Source: Mucilaginibacter aurantiaciroseus (lineage in GTDB: Bacteria; Bacteroidota; Bacteroidia; Sphingobacteriales; Sphingobacteriaceae). Taken from it: 64,000 bases of DNA. Below, piece after piece: positions 8,071-15,615 of this stretch. The translations under genes were made by a program, and so were the position numbers. The notes below the pieces were generated by a model. That model was not told the DNA's origin. It worked only from the letters and a program-made list of their open reading frames with translations, and made no database searches. Position 1 is the first letter of the stretch. Each line of letters opens with the position of its first letter. The stretch lies in assembly GCF_024055595.1 (NCBI RefSeq), contig NZ_JAMXOF010000001.1:1116001-1180000 (forward strand), read 5' to 3'.

Positions 8071-9489
8071 ATGAAGAGAAGGCAATTTATTGGCAGCACC
8101 AGTGTATTAGGTGCGGGCGTATTGATGAGTAAATTTTCGTTTGCGGGCGTAAAACCTGCATTCCCTGTTGTAAGGGTACCGGTATCGGCACGTAAATTCA
8201 AAAATGCGTCTATAGAAAAAGCGATAGCGGAGTTTAAATCGAAAGTTAAAAACCCTGAACTGGGTTGGCTTTTCGAAAACTGTTTCCCAAACACGCTTGA
8301 TACCACCGTTACCTACAAAGTAGTTAACAACAAACCCGATACCTACGTAATTACCGGCGATATTGATGCCATGTGGCTGCGCGATAGCAGTGCGCAGGTT
8401 TGGCCATACATTGCCTTCATAAATAAAGATGCCGAACTAAAAAAACTGGTTGCAGGCGTTATTAACCGCCAGGTTGTTTGTATCCTGCGTGATCCATACG
8501 CCAACGCATTTTACGACGACCCTAAAAAAGTGGGAGAGTGGAAAGACGACGTTACCGATATGAAACCCGGCCTGCACGAACGTAAATGGGAAATAGATTC
8601 GCTTTGCTACCCAGTGCGTTTGGCTTACAAATACTGGAAATTAACCGGCGATACTTCACCATTTGATGCGCAATGGAAAACCGCCATCCAAAGTATCCTA
8701 AAAACATTTAAAGAACAGCAGCGTAAGTATAACGACGGCCCGTACTCGTTCCAACGTAAAACTGCCTGGGCTACCGATGGTGTACCGATGAACGGCTATG
8801 GATACCCGGTTAAACCGGTTGGTTTAATTTGCTCTGCCTTTCGCCCAAGTGATGATGCTACTATTTATTCATACCTGGTTCCTTCAAACTTTTTTGCGGT
8901 TACCAGCTTAAAGCAGGCATCAGAAATGGTAAAAGCGATCTCTAAAGATGATGCCTTATCTGCCGAATTACTTGCATTGGCAAAAGAGGTAGACGTAGCT
9001 TTACAAAAATATGCCATAATAGATCACCCGGATTACGGAAAGATCTACGCCTACGAAGTAAATGGCTTTGGCAGCTACAATTTAATGGACGATGCCAACG
9101 TGCCCAGTCTGTTAGGCATGCCATACCTGGATGCTATCAAAAATACCGATCCTATCTACATTAATACCCGCAAAATGTTGTTATCACTAAACAACCCGTT
9201 CTTTTTTAAAGGAACGGCAGGCGAGGGGATAGGCGGCCCGCACGTGGGTAAGGATATGATCTGGCCAATCAGCATCATTATCCGTGCTATAACAAGTGCC
9301 GATGATAACGAGATAAAAGAATGTATAGAAATGCTGCGCAAAACACATGGCGGCACAGGCTTTATGCACGAATCGTTCCATAAGAATGATCCTACTAAGT
9401 TTACCCGTAAATGGTTTGCATGGGCTAATACTCTATTTGGCGAACTGCTTTGGGAAACTTATACTCAGAAGCCCCGGTTACTAAGCTAA
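8071..9489 (+). CDS. Exported GH125 alpha-mannosidase
   Basis: A 472-residue member of glycoside hydrolase family 125 (exo-alpha-1,6-mannosidases that need no metal). Diagnostic stretches are GDIDAMWLRDSSAQ near residue 90, the block with VPMNGYGYPVKPVGL, then KGTAGEGIGGPHVG, and MHESF followed by FAWANTLFGELLW near the C terminus. The Asp and Glu residues in these blocks include the likely catalytic acid and base, though I cannot assign them with certainty. The leader MKRRQFIGSTSVLGAG contains twin arginines, suggesting Tat export. It would trim mannose from N-glycans or mannans. Length is normal for the family. Confidence 0.92.
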   Translation: MKRRQFIGSTSVLGAGVLMSKFSFAGVKPAFPVVRVPVSARKFKNASIEKAIAEFKSKVKNPELGWLFENCFPNTLDTTVTYKVVNNKPDTYVITGDIDAMWLRDSSAQVWPYIAFINKDAELKKLVAGVINRQVVCILRDPYANAFYDDPKKVGEWKDDVTDMKPGLHERKWEIDSLCYPVRLAYKYWKLTGDTSPFDAQWKTAIQSILKTFKEQQRKYNDGPYSFQRKTAWATDGVPMNGYGYPVKPVGLICSAFRPSDDATIYSYLVPSNFFAVTSLKQASEMVKAISKDDALSAELLALAKEVDVALQKYAIIDHPDYGKIYAYEVNGFGSYNLMDDANVPSLLGMPYLDAIKNTDPIYINTRKMLLSLNNPFFFKGTAGEGIGGPHVGKDMIWPISIIIRAITSADDNEIKECIEMLRKTHGGTGFMHESFHKNDPTKFTRKWFAWANTLFGELLWETYTQKPRLLS

Positions 9490-9695
9490 ATTGTTTAGTT
9501 GCTTATTATCGCAATATTTGTAATAATAAAAACCATCATCTACCCATGAAAAGCACTTTGAAAATTGCCTGCTTGTTTATGGGTGCGTTTATAAACCAAT
9601 AGTTGTTGTAAGTGTGACGCTTACATTCGCTTGGGTTCAGGCGGGATGTTTGAACTGTCGGTTAGCAGTCAATAATCTACTTGTACCCAAGCTGT
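9490..9695. other. Intergenic, with a cut-short leader-peptide frame
   Basis: Within this stretch, 9546-9602 (+) encodes MKSTLKIACLFMGAFINQ and then stops. It resembles the start of a secreted protein but nothing follows in frame. It may be the scar of a deleted gene. No other signal seen. Confidence 0.3.
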
Positions 9696-10091
9696 TTATA
9701 GTGCGTTTAATTCAACAACTATTATTTCGTTTCCGTAAAGGTCAAGGCAATGGAAATATTTATAATCGGGTGTATTGACAGGTGCCACATTGATGATTAC
9801 ATTATTGCCTTTGATCTGCTGATAAAGATCATCAAGTGAAGATGTATAGATCACCATTGCGGGCTGGCCATTGGTTTGTTTTCCAACATTGTCCCTTTGG
9901 CCCTTGCCATCCGCCATGATGAACCAAAGACCTGTGGAATTCGGATCACCCGAACCAATTTGCAGAAACCGCTGTCCTACGTTTGTTGTGACATCATAAT
10001 TTCTTTTGAAGCCAAAGTTCTTTTCGTAAAAGTTTGAAGCTTCCTCATAATCATTTACCAGGATAATCATTTTTCCAATGTGGTTTTTCAT
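9696..10091 (-). CDS. VOC-family protein (glyoxalase/bleomycin-resistance fold)
   Basis: A 131-residue single VOC unit pair: beta-alpha-beta-beta-beta start KMIILVNDYEEASNFYEKNFG and end FHCLDLYGNEIIVVEL, with a Glu at the usual metal-ligand position. Such proteins bind a metal and act on, or sequester, small molecules. The gene starts 4 bases after the stop of the upstream 10096-10647 gene on the same strand, so they are probably co-transcribed. No specific substrate can be given. Confidence 0.85.
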   Translation of the reverse strand: MKNHIGKMIILVNDYEEASNFYEKNFGFKRNYDVTTNVGQRFLQIGSGDPNSTGLWFIMADGKGQRDNVGKQTNGQPAMVIYTSSLDDLYQQIKGNNVIINVAPVNTPDYKYFHCLDLYGNEIIVVELNAL

Positions 10092-10095
10092 ATTC

Positions 10096-10647
10096 TTAAG
10101 TTTGTTTTTTTAAATACTCTTGATTTAAATAGTTTTCCGTTGCCTTTTCATTCAGAAAGTGCCAGGCTTGCAGATCAGAGGGTTTTACCCAGTCAAAACC
10201 TATCCTTTTCCAATACTCGGGGTAGCCGCCAAGCGAAAGGGAGGCGATGTATTCATCGCCGCAAACCACAAAGTCGTTCCAAAATTTGAGCAGATAGCCA
10301 CTATGTTGCTGATGATAGACCGCTGCTCTTTTATAATCGTCAAACCAGGCGTAGATCAATCCTACTTTGGAGGAACGGTAAAGGCAATCTTCTTGCGTTA
10401 CAAACTTTTTTAGCTCAACCCAGCTTTTGAAACCGTTCTTTTGCGCGATTACCAAAAGGGCGTCCTTGAGTTTAATTCTATCGAAGTTTTTAATAATTGA
10501 TTGTGTAGATCTTTCTGAAAAGGCAGGGAGGTTTAGGAATTCTTCCGCAGCATCCTTTGATTTCGAAGAATCAGAACGCAGGTCCTTTAAAAGAAATGTT
10601 GCTTGAGTTTTAAGATAGGATAACCTTACCGGCTTTAAAATGTTCAT
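10096..10647 (-). CDS. Uncharacterised protein with an ankyrin-protein-like N-terminal segment
   Basis: 183 residues from the ATG at 10647; a 10674 start adds nine unlikely residues. Near residues 55-75 it has ALLVIAQKNGFKSWVELKKFV, resembling the segment (A-x-LVIAREYGFxSWPxLK) that precedes ankyrin repeats or VOC domains in many bacterial proteins. No ankyrin repeats follow. The C-terminal part is rich in Trp and Tyr and unrecognised. It lies in a probable two-gene operon with the VOC protein downstream. Confidence 0.6.
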   Translation of the reverse strand: MNILKPVRLSYLKTQATFLLKDLRSDSSKSKDAAEEFLNLPAFSERSTQSIIKNFDRIKLKDALLVIAQKNGFKSWVELKKFVTQEDCLYRSSKVGLIYAWFDDYKRAAVYHQQHSGYLLKFWNDFVVCGDEYIASLSLGGYPEYWKRIGFDWVKPSDLQAWHFLNEKATENYLNQEYLKKQT

Positions 10648-11020
10648 ATAATTCCCTTTTTGCCAACGTCCCATATTTGGCGGAAATTATTAAGCATTCT
10701 AAAATTTTTGATTTGAGGGTGAATTTATCTTTTATGGGAACAGGCTGCCCTCACAACCTGCAGTAAAGATAGATTAATTTTTAAAAACATAAAATTATTT
10801 TTTGACTTCCGTTTGTGATTTATACAAAGACGGTAATCAATTTCAACAAGATGAAAAAATGCTTCATATCCCAAATTACTGAAAATAACAATCGTATTGG
10901 GAATTGCTGTTAAATGATGGAATAGATCAGATAGATTATAAATTAGTTAATTCAGAAGCGGAAGAAATAATTATCAGGCTCTAAACCATACTTTATGTTT
11001 TTGCTGCTAATAGTAGTATA
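10648..11020. other. Non-coding stretch with decayed coding traces
   Basis: AT-rich, with short peptide-like runs interrupted by stops, for example KDGNQFQQDEKMLHIP near 10830-10880 and LLLNDGIDQIDYKLVN near 10905-10950. These may be degraded genes, but I cannot identify them. No promoter or RNA motif recognised. Confidence 0.35.
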
Positions 11021-11250
11021 TCAGATAATATTGAAGGGCTAATTTACAAAGCAGTAGAAATCCTCCAATAACTTGACCTATTGTACTTAAATGCAGATAC
11101 TGAAGGTCAAAGGTTTATAATTGGTTCGATATTCCCTGAAAAATGGACTTATTCATAAACCGGACATCGAACCGGAATAGTCAACGAGGAAGCGTTACAT
11201 ATTTATTAAATTAACAGCAGTTTAGAGCATAAAAAAACCCGGATCAGAAC
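11021..11250 (+). pseudogene. C-terminal remnant of a serine recombinase
   Basis: One frame reads EGLIYKAVEILQ, stop, LDLLYLNADTEGQRFIIGSI, continuing FPEKWTYS, stop, TGHRTGIVNEEALHIY, stop, INSSLEHKK. The order IIGSIFPEK followed by RTxxxNE, IY and KK matches the C terminus of large serine recombinases (resolvase/invertase family) found on Bacteroidota mobile elements. Three in-frame stops and no N-terminal catalytic domain show it is dead. It ends beside tRNA-Leu(CAA), consistent with the trace of an old integrated element. Confidence 0.65.
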
Positions 11251-11275
11251 GACTAAATGTTCTATATCCGGGTTT
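11231..11275 (-). terminator. Terminator downstream of tRNA-Leu(CAA)
   Basis: A 10-bp perfect stem (11235-11244 with 11266-11275) extended by AGAAC/GTTCT inside. On the minus strand it runs into a T tract (A at 11231-11237). It follows the tRNA directly. Confidence 0.8.
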
Positions 11276-11276
11276 G

Positions 11277-11356
11277 TACCCAGCGCCGGAGTCGAACCGG
11301 CACGGTTTCCCACAGGTGTTTGAGACCAGCGCGTCTACCAATTCCGCCAGCTGGGC
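11277..11356 (-). tRNA. tRNA-Leu, anticodon CAA
   Basis: Long-variable-arm (class II) tRNA. Acceptor GCCCAGC pairs with GCTGGGT. The anticodon loop CTCAAAC reads CAA, and the T arm is GCCGG-TTCGACT-CCGGC. The anticodon stem has one T-T mismatch. CCA is not encoded. The decayed recombinase lies on its 3' side. Confidence 0.9.
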
Positions 11357-11379
11357 ATGTTCTTAAGCAAGTCTTTTGC

Positions 11380-11904
11380 TTAGAAGCGGGCTGCAAATGT
11401 ATCTAAACTCTCTTTAATTCGCAACAGATATTTTTGCCTGTAGTAAATATTTGCAATGTGGTTTAGCCTGTCTTCTTTAGCGGTTTTGTTTAGGGTTTCG
11501 TAATCGTTTGTAAGGGCATTTAGCTCTTCTGCCATATCGCCCTCAATTGCAGCAACTTCCGCGCCTATCTCGCCAAACTGTTCGGCGTTCTCAATTTCCA
11601 TGAGGCGTTCGTTGATGTCCATCATTTCCATCAAAAAATCTGCCGGGAGCGATGGTTTTGCGCCTTCGCTTACCAGTTCGTGCAGCTTTAAAACGTATTC
11701 GAGCACCTTGTTTGGGTCGCTTAGGGTTTGGTAAGCCTTATTATTTAGGGTAGATAACTCTAAAATTTCCTGCTGTTTCTCGTCTTCCGCGTTGGCATGA
11801 AAATCGGGATGAAACTGTTTGCTAAAAGCATAAAACTGCTTTTTTATCTGCGCGGAATCGGGTTTAAAGGATTCCGGGATGTTATAAAATTCAAAATAAT
11901 TCAT
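11380..11904 (-). CDS. hscB: Fe-S cluster co-chaperone HscB (J-domain protein)
   Basis: 174 residues. An N-terminal J domain carries HPD at 32-34 in KQFHPDFHANAED, and a C-terminal helical bundle matches the HscB region that binds the IscU scaffold. It should stimulate an Hsp70 to move Fe-S clusters from scaffold to target proteins. The usual HscB length is about 170-175. Other isc/suf genes are not in this window. It precedes tRNA-Leu(CAA) on the same strand, 23 bases away. Confidence 0.88.
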   Translation of the reverse strand: MNYFEFYNIPESFKPDSAQIKKQFYAFSKQFHPDFHANAEDEKQQEILELSTLNNKAYQTLSDPNKVLEYVLKLHELVSEGAKPSLPADFLMEMMDINERLMEIENAEQFGEIGAEVAAIEGDMAEELNALTNDYETLNKTAKEDRLNHIANIYYRQKYLLRIKESLDTFAARF

Positions 11905-11978
11905 CGGTGCAAAACTACAAATTTTTGATGGCTGAAATTTAATTTACCTTAGCACAATAACAAAGCCGAAATACATAC

Positions 11979-12767
11979 ATGCCGGTATTTTACGACCAGA
12001 TGAACAATGCCGTTAATTTGCCGGAAACCCCCAGTCGAATTATCTCCATCGTACCCTCCCAAACGGAACTTTTGTTTGATTTGGGTTTAGACGGTCACAT
12101 CGTTGGCATCACCAAATTCTGCATCCACCCGGAAGGTAAAGTTAAACTCGCAACCAAAATTGGCGGTACCAAACAACTAAACTTACAAGCCATACATAAA
12201 CTACAGCCCGACCTGATCATAGCCAATAAGGAAGAGAACGAAAAAAGCCAGGTAGAAGAACTGATGAAGCATTACCCTGTTTGGATAAGCGACATACACG
12301 ACCTGCACAGCGCGCTTAGCATGATCAACAAAGTGGGCGAGATAACCGGCAAGCAAACCGAAGCCTCAACCATATCTAACGTCATATTTAAATGTTTCGG
12401 CTACCTTAAACCAACAAATAAGCAAACCCGTGTTGCCTATTTAATATGGCGCAAACCTTACATGGCTGCCGGGCAAGGCACGTTTATAAATAGCCTGCTT
12501 AACTTATGCGGCTTTAAGAATGTATTTGCGGCAAGCCGTTACCCGGACGTAAGTAAAGAAGAATTAGTAGCGGCTGATCCCGAAGTGATACTGTTATCAT
12601 CCGAACCTTATCCATTCGCCCAAAAACATATTGATGAGTTTAATGAAATGTTACCTCATGCTAAAATATTATTGGTAAATGGCGAGCTGTTTTCCTGGTA
12701 TGGCAGCAGGTTATTACACTCGCCCGCGTATTTTAATAAGCTTATAGATAAATTAACAGCAATGTAA
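11979..12767 (+). CDS. BtuF-like helical-backbone metal/cobalamin-binding protein, no signal peptide
   Basis: 262 residues with the two-lobe fold of periplasmic cobalamin/haem/siderophore binders: RIISIVPSQTELLFDLGLD at the start, LQPDLIIANKEEN, and the long bridging helix near 120-150. Family members are normally exported partners of an ABC importer. Here the protein begins directly with the mature domain (MPVFYDQMNNAV), lacks a leader, and has no permease or ATPase neighbour. Leaderless homologues are seen in Bacteroidota; their role is unclear. Divergent from hscB. Confidence 0.82.
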   Translation: MPVFYDQMNNAVNLPETPSRIISIVPSQTELLFDLGLDGHIVGITKFCIHPEGKVKLATKIGGTKQLNLQAIHKLQPDLIIANKEENEKSQVEELMKHYPVWISDIHDLHSALSMINKVGEITGKQTEASTISNVIFKCFGYLKPTNKQTRVAYLIWRKPYMAAGQGTFINSLLNLCGFKNVFAASRYPDVSKEELVAADPEVILLSSEPYPFAQKHIDEFNEMLPHAKILLVNGELFSWYGSRLLHSPAYFNKLIDKLTAM

Positions 12768-12849
12768 TGAGGCACATAAATAAAAAAGAAAAATTGAATT
12801 TTAAAGTTTAGCATTTTACGCTATCTTCGCAATCTCTTAAAAACCAAAC

Positions 12850-12931
12850 GCGGAAGTGGCGTAATTGGTAGCCGCACCAGACTTAGGATCTGGCGCCGCG
12901 AGGCGTGGGGGTTCGAGTCCCTTCTTCCGCA
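12850..12931 (+). tRNA. tRNA-Leu, anticodon TAG
   Basis: Class II tRNA of 82 bases. Acceptor GCGGAAG pairs with CTTCCGC, the anticodon arm is CCAGA-CTTAGGA-TCTGG, and the T arm holds GGTTCGAGTCC. CCA is not encoded. The last 22 bases plus 2 flanking bases recur at 12981-13004. Confidence 0.95.
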
Positions 12932-12940
12932 CTAAGTTTA

Positions 12941-12972
12941 AAGCCTGATACGAAAGTGTCAGGCTTTTTTTA
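12941..12972 (+). terminator. Terminator after tRNA-Leu(TAG)
   Basis: AAGCCTGATAC and GTGTCAGGCTT form a hairpin with a GAAA loop followed by a T run. It lies 10 bases after the tRNA. Confidence 0.85.
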
Positions 12973-12980
12973 TTATTGAT

Positions 12981-13004
12981 GGTTCGAGTCCCTTCTTCCG
13001 CACT
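12981..13004 (+). repeat. Duplicate of the tRNA-Leu 3' end (att-like site)
   Basis: 24 bases identical to 12910-12933, covering the T arm, the acceptor 3' strand and the first bases beyond the tRNA. This is the form left by tyrosine-recombinase integration into a tRNA gene. Only 47 bases, including the terminator, separate the copies, so no element is present now. Confidence 0.8.
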
Positions 13005-13094
13005 TTCGTTTCTAAAGCAATGGGACGGCTTTTTGTCGTTTATTTTTAACGCCCATAAATAAACCTAAAATGATTAAAAAATCCCGATATTTGA

Positions 13095-13116
13095 TTTAAA
13101 TGTTTAAACATTTAAA
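13095..13116. promoter_or_regulatory. 22-bp perfect palindrome upstream of the luciferase-like gene
   Basis: TTTAAATGTTT followed by AAACATTTAAA, ending 9 bases before the ATG at 13126. A symmetric site here is typical of a TetR- or MarR-type operator that would block transcription or translation initiation. No regulator gene of these types is next to it. Confidence 0.55.
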
Positions 13117-13125
13117 ATACAAGGC

Positions 13126-14151
13126 ATGGAAATAGGTGTTGATAGTTTCGCTTCGGCAATGTATGGTACATGCAATGCATTAAGCAGTGTAGATGCTATG
13201 GCGCAGTTGTTAGAAAGGATTGAGTTAGCCGATAAGGCCGGGCTTGATGTTTTTGGAATAGGGGAGCATCATAAAAAAGAATTTTTAGATTCGGCACCAC
13301 ATGTAATACTGGCTGCTGCCGCTGCAAAAACCAACCGTATCCGTTTAACCAGTGCAGTTACTGTTTTGAGTGCGAGTGACCCGGTAAGGGCTTACCAGAA
13401 TTTCGCTACGCTGGATCTTATCTCTAAAGGCCGGGCCGAAATGGTTGTAGGCCGGGGCTCATCTGTTGAAGCATACCCGCTATTTGGATTTAGCCTGAAT
13501 GATTACGATGCGCTTTTTAGAGAGAAACTCGACCTGTTGCTAAAGATCCGTGACAATGAATTTATAACATGGACGGGTAAGTTTAGGGCTGCTTTAGATA
13601 ATCAGCCGGTTTACCCAAGGGCATTACAGGAAAAACTGCCTATATGGTTAGGCGTGGGCGGTACGCCCGAGTCGTTCGCGAGGGCAGGTACATTAGGGTT
13701 GCCTTTAATGGTAGCTGTAATTGGTGGCGAAACCCATCGTTTCTGCCCATTGATAGATATTTACCGCGAAGCAGGGAGGAGGGCCGGATTTACGCCTGAT
13801 CAACTTAAGGTAGGTTTGCATTCGCCGGGTTATGTGGCCGCCACCAATGAGCAGGCTATATCAGACTATTATCCCGGGTATGCCGAACTCTGGACTAAAT
13901 TAGGCAGGGAGCGGGGTTGGCCACCGGTTACCAAAGCACAGTTTGATACGTTAATAGCGCCTAAGGGTGTATTGGTTGTTGGCGGGCCACAGCAAGTTGC
14001 CGAAAAGTTATTAAGGCATAGTGAGGCTTTAGGTGGTGTAGACAGGTTTACTTTTCAGATGGATAATGCAGGGTTAACACATGCACAATTAATGAGTTCA
14101 ATTGAATTGATAGGAACCCAGGTAATACCACTGGTAAAGAAAGCAGTTTAA
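13126..14151 (+). CDS. Luciferase-like (LLM) flavin-dependent oxidoreductase
   Basis: 341 residues with a bacterial-luciferase TIM barrel. Typical stretches are ERIELADKAGLDVFGIGEHH (20-45), TSAVTVLSASDPVRAYQNFA, then AEMVVGRGSS and LPIWLGVGGTPES. These enzymes use reduced FMN or F420; the substrate is unknown here. The length is normal. A perfect 22-bp palindrome sits between promoter and start codon, suggesting repression that is relieved by an inducer. It has no operon partner. Confidence 0.88.
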   Translation: MEIGVDSFASAMYGTCNALSSVDAMAQLLERIELADKAGLDVFGIGEHHKKEFLDSAPHVILAAAAAKTNRIRLTSAVTVLSASDPVRAYQNFATLDLISKGRAEMVVGRGSSVEAYPLFGFSLNDYDALFREKLDLLLKIRDNEFITWTGKFRAALDNQPVYPRALQEKLPIWLGVGGTPESFARAGTLGLPLMVAVIGGETHRFCPLIDIYREAGRRAGFTPDQLKVGLHSPGYVAATNEQAISDYYPGYAELWTKLGRERGWPPVTKAQFDTLIAPKGVLVVGGPQQVAEKLLRHSEALGGVDRFTFQMDNAGLTHAQLMSSIELIGTQVIPLVKKAV

Positions 14152-14406
14152 ACGTAATAATAAAGTTTTAGTTAGGGAGGAATTGTACTCACAGGGTATT
14201 CTGAAAGAGACTCTGCGCTTTATGCAAAACCTAATGTGGTACGTGATTATTACACAATCGCAAGTGTTCGCTTTTTCGCGATCATGAACGCTAAACCTGT
14301 TTTTTGTATATATGCAACCACCTATCAGGATACCGAGCATTTTACGCTTACCAAATCTTTTTTAGACAACCCGGAAGCTTATTTAAGACATTTATCAGAA
14401 GACCAA
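14152..14406. other. Intergenic with an unassigned open frame
   Basis: A frame with no stop runs on the plus strand from 14176 through 14406 and on into the opposite-strand VOC gene. It has protein-like composition (for example FFAIMNAKPVFCIYATTYQD), but only a GTG start at 14236 and no recognised family. It may be a gene fragment or chance. Confidence 0.25.
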
Positions 14407-14772
14407 CTATTTAACAAACTCACCAAAGTGCCACAATATTCCACTTGGGTCGTGAACAAAACATTCCTTGCCCCATGGCAGGGTTTTAACAGGAGTGTAT
14501 TTAACGTTCTCGTATTTCTCAGGAAGGTTTAGGGATAAGAGTTCTGTCCAAAACCTGTCCACATCATCAACTTCCATAAAAAGCATGGTGTTATCAATCC
14601 ACTCTTTAACGTAATAGTTCTGTAAATAAAAGCTTAGCGTTCCACTTCTAAAAACCGACATGTTATGCGATATTACTATTTCCTCAAAACCCAGGTCGCT
14701 ATAAAAACTGCGGGATACCTCAAAATCTTTAGCGCCTATGAATGGTCGGAGGGAGATGCCTTTGTGTTCCAT
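14407..14772 (-). CDS. VOC-family protein
   Basis: 121 residues: ISLRPFIGAKDFEVSRSFY at the start, FMEVDDVDRFWTELLSLNL in the middle and FVHDPSGILWHFGEF at the end, the signature of the glyoxalase/bleomycin-resistance fold. A metal-binding Glu is in the final strand. It starts 7 bases after the stop of the exonuclease gene upstream, so the two are probably co-transcribed. Function unknown beyond the fold. Confidence 0.85.
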   Translation of the reverse strand: MEHKGISLRPFIGAKDFEVSRSFYSDLGFEEIVISHNMSVFRSGTLSFYLQNYYVKEWIDNTMLFMEVDDVDRFWTELLSLNLPEKYENVKYTPVKTLPWGKECFVHDPSGILWHFGEFVK

Positions 14773-14779
14773 ATTCTAT

Positions 14780-15484
14780 TTATACTATCGTTATACATTC
14801 TTCTTCTATTAAAGCTTCGCCACGGTACCGGCGGATGAGTTGCGCGGTGGCGATCACATCTTTTTGGCAATAGGTGCAAATGCGGGGCAGGTCGTCTTCC
14901 ACCCAATAAACATGGCCAACCTGGCTGCCGTCGATATCGTCTTTAGAGGTTGGGATGTTAAATATTGCGGTGAGCAAACTAAGCGAGGTGTAGTTTTTAT
15001 AATCGCCAAACTTCCAAAGTTCCATGGTATCCAGGTGGGGGATCTCCCAGGGCTTCTTACCCTGTATCTGCAAATGCGGCGGGAACTGCACACCATTGAT
15101 CAGCATGCGGCGGCAGATGTACGGCAGGTCGAACTCCTTACCGTTGTGCGCGCAAAGGATCATGCTCAGGGGCTGGCCGCTCAGCATCTTGCTAAAATCT
15201 TCCAGCAGTTCTTTTTCCTCGTGCCCGGCAAATGATTTTACCCGCAGCCCGGCGCGTTTACCATTCAAAAATATCCCTACCGAGATACAAATGATCTTGC
15301 CAAACTCGGCCCAGATGCCGGCACTCTCATAAAACTCTTTAGGCGTTTCGTCCTTACGCTGGTACTGCGATTTGTGCGCCCAAAGTTCCTGCAGGTTATC
15401 GGGCACCTCGTCGTAATTACTGTATTGTGGCACGGTCTCTATATCCAGCACCATCAGGTTGCCCAGGTCGTATTGTTCAAGCAT
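14780..15484 (-). CDS. Predicted 3'-5' exonuclease, PolB-exonuclease-like (DEDD)
   Basis: 234 residues. The DEDD motifs are in order: Exo I VLDIET at about 12-17, Exo II CAHNGKEFDLPYI near 110-120, and Exo III YCQKDVIATAQL near 207-218 (Tyr and Asp four residues apart). It is a stand-alone exonuclease domain of the DNA polymerase B type with no polymerase attached, common in Bacteroidota and presumably acting in DNA repair or degradation. It probably heads a two-gene unit with the VOC gene. Confidence 0.85.
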   Translation of the reverse strand: MLEQYDLGNLMVLDIETVPQYSNYDEVPDNLQELWAHKSQYQRKDETPKEFYESAGIWAEFGKIICISVGIFLNGKRAGLRVKSFAGHEEKELLEDFSKMLSGQPLSMILCAHNGKEFDLPYICRRMLINGVQFPPHLQIQGKKPWEIPHLDTMELWKFGDYKNYTSLSLLTAIFNIPTSKDDIDGSQVGHVYWVEDDLPRICTYCQKDVIATAQLIRRYRGEALIEEECITIV

Positions 15485-15615
15485 AATTTAAAACATCTTC
15501 ATTTAAAGCTATTTTCAAGATAAATTTCAGTTCCCTTAAGGCAGTACATTTGCAGCTGCCGTGTTTATCCCGTATCTTTGTATTTCCAGTCCCGCGCTGA
15601 AATTATTTAACTAAG

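Noticed and set aside
14236-14532. Plus-strand gene starting with GTG
   Set aside because: Its second half is antisense to the well-supported VOC gene; kept only as an intergenic note.
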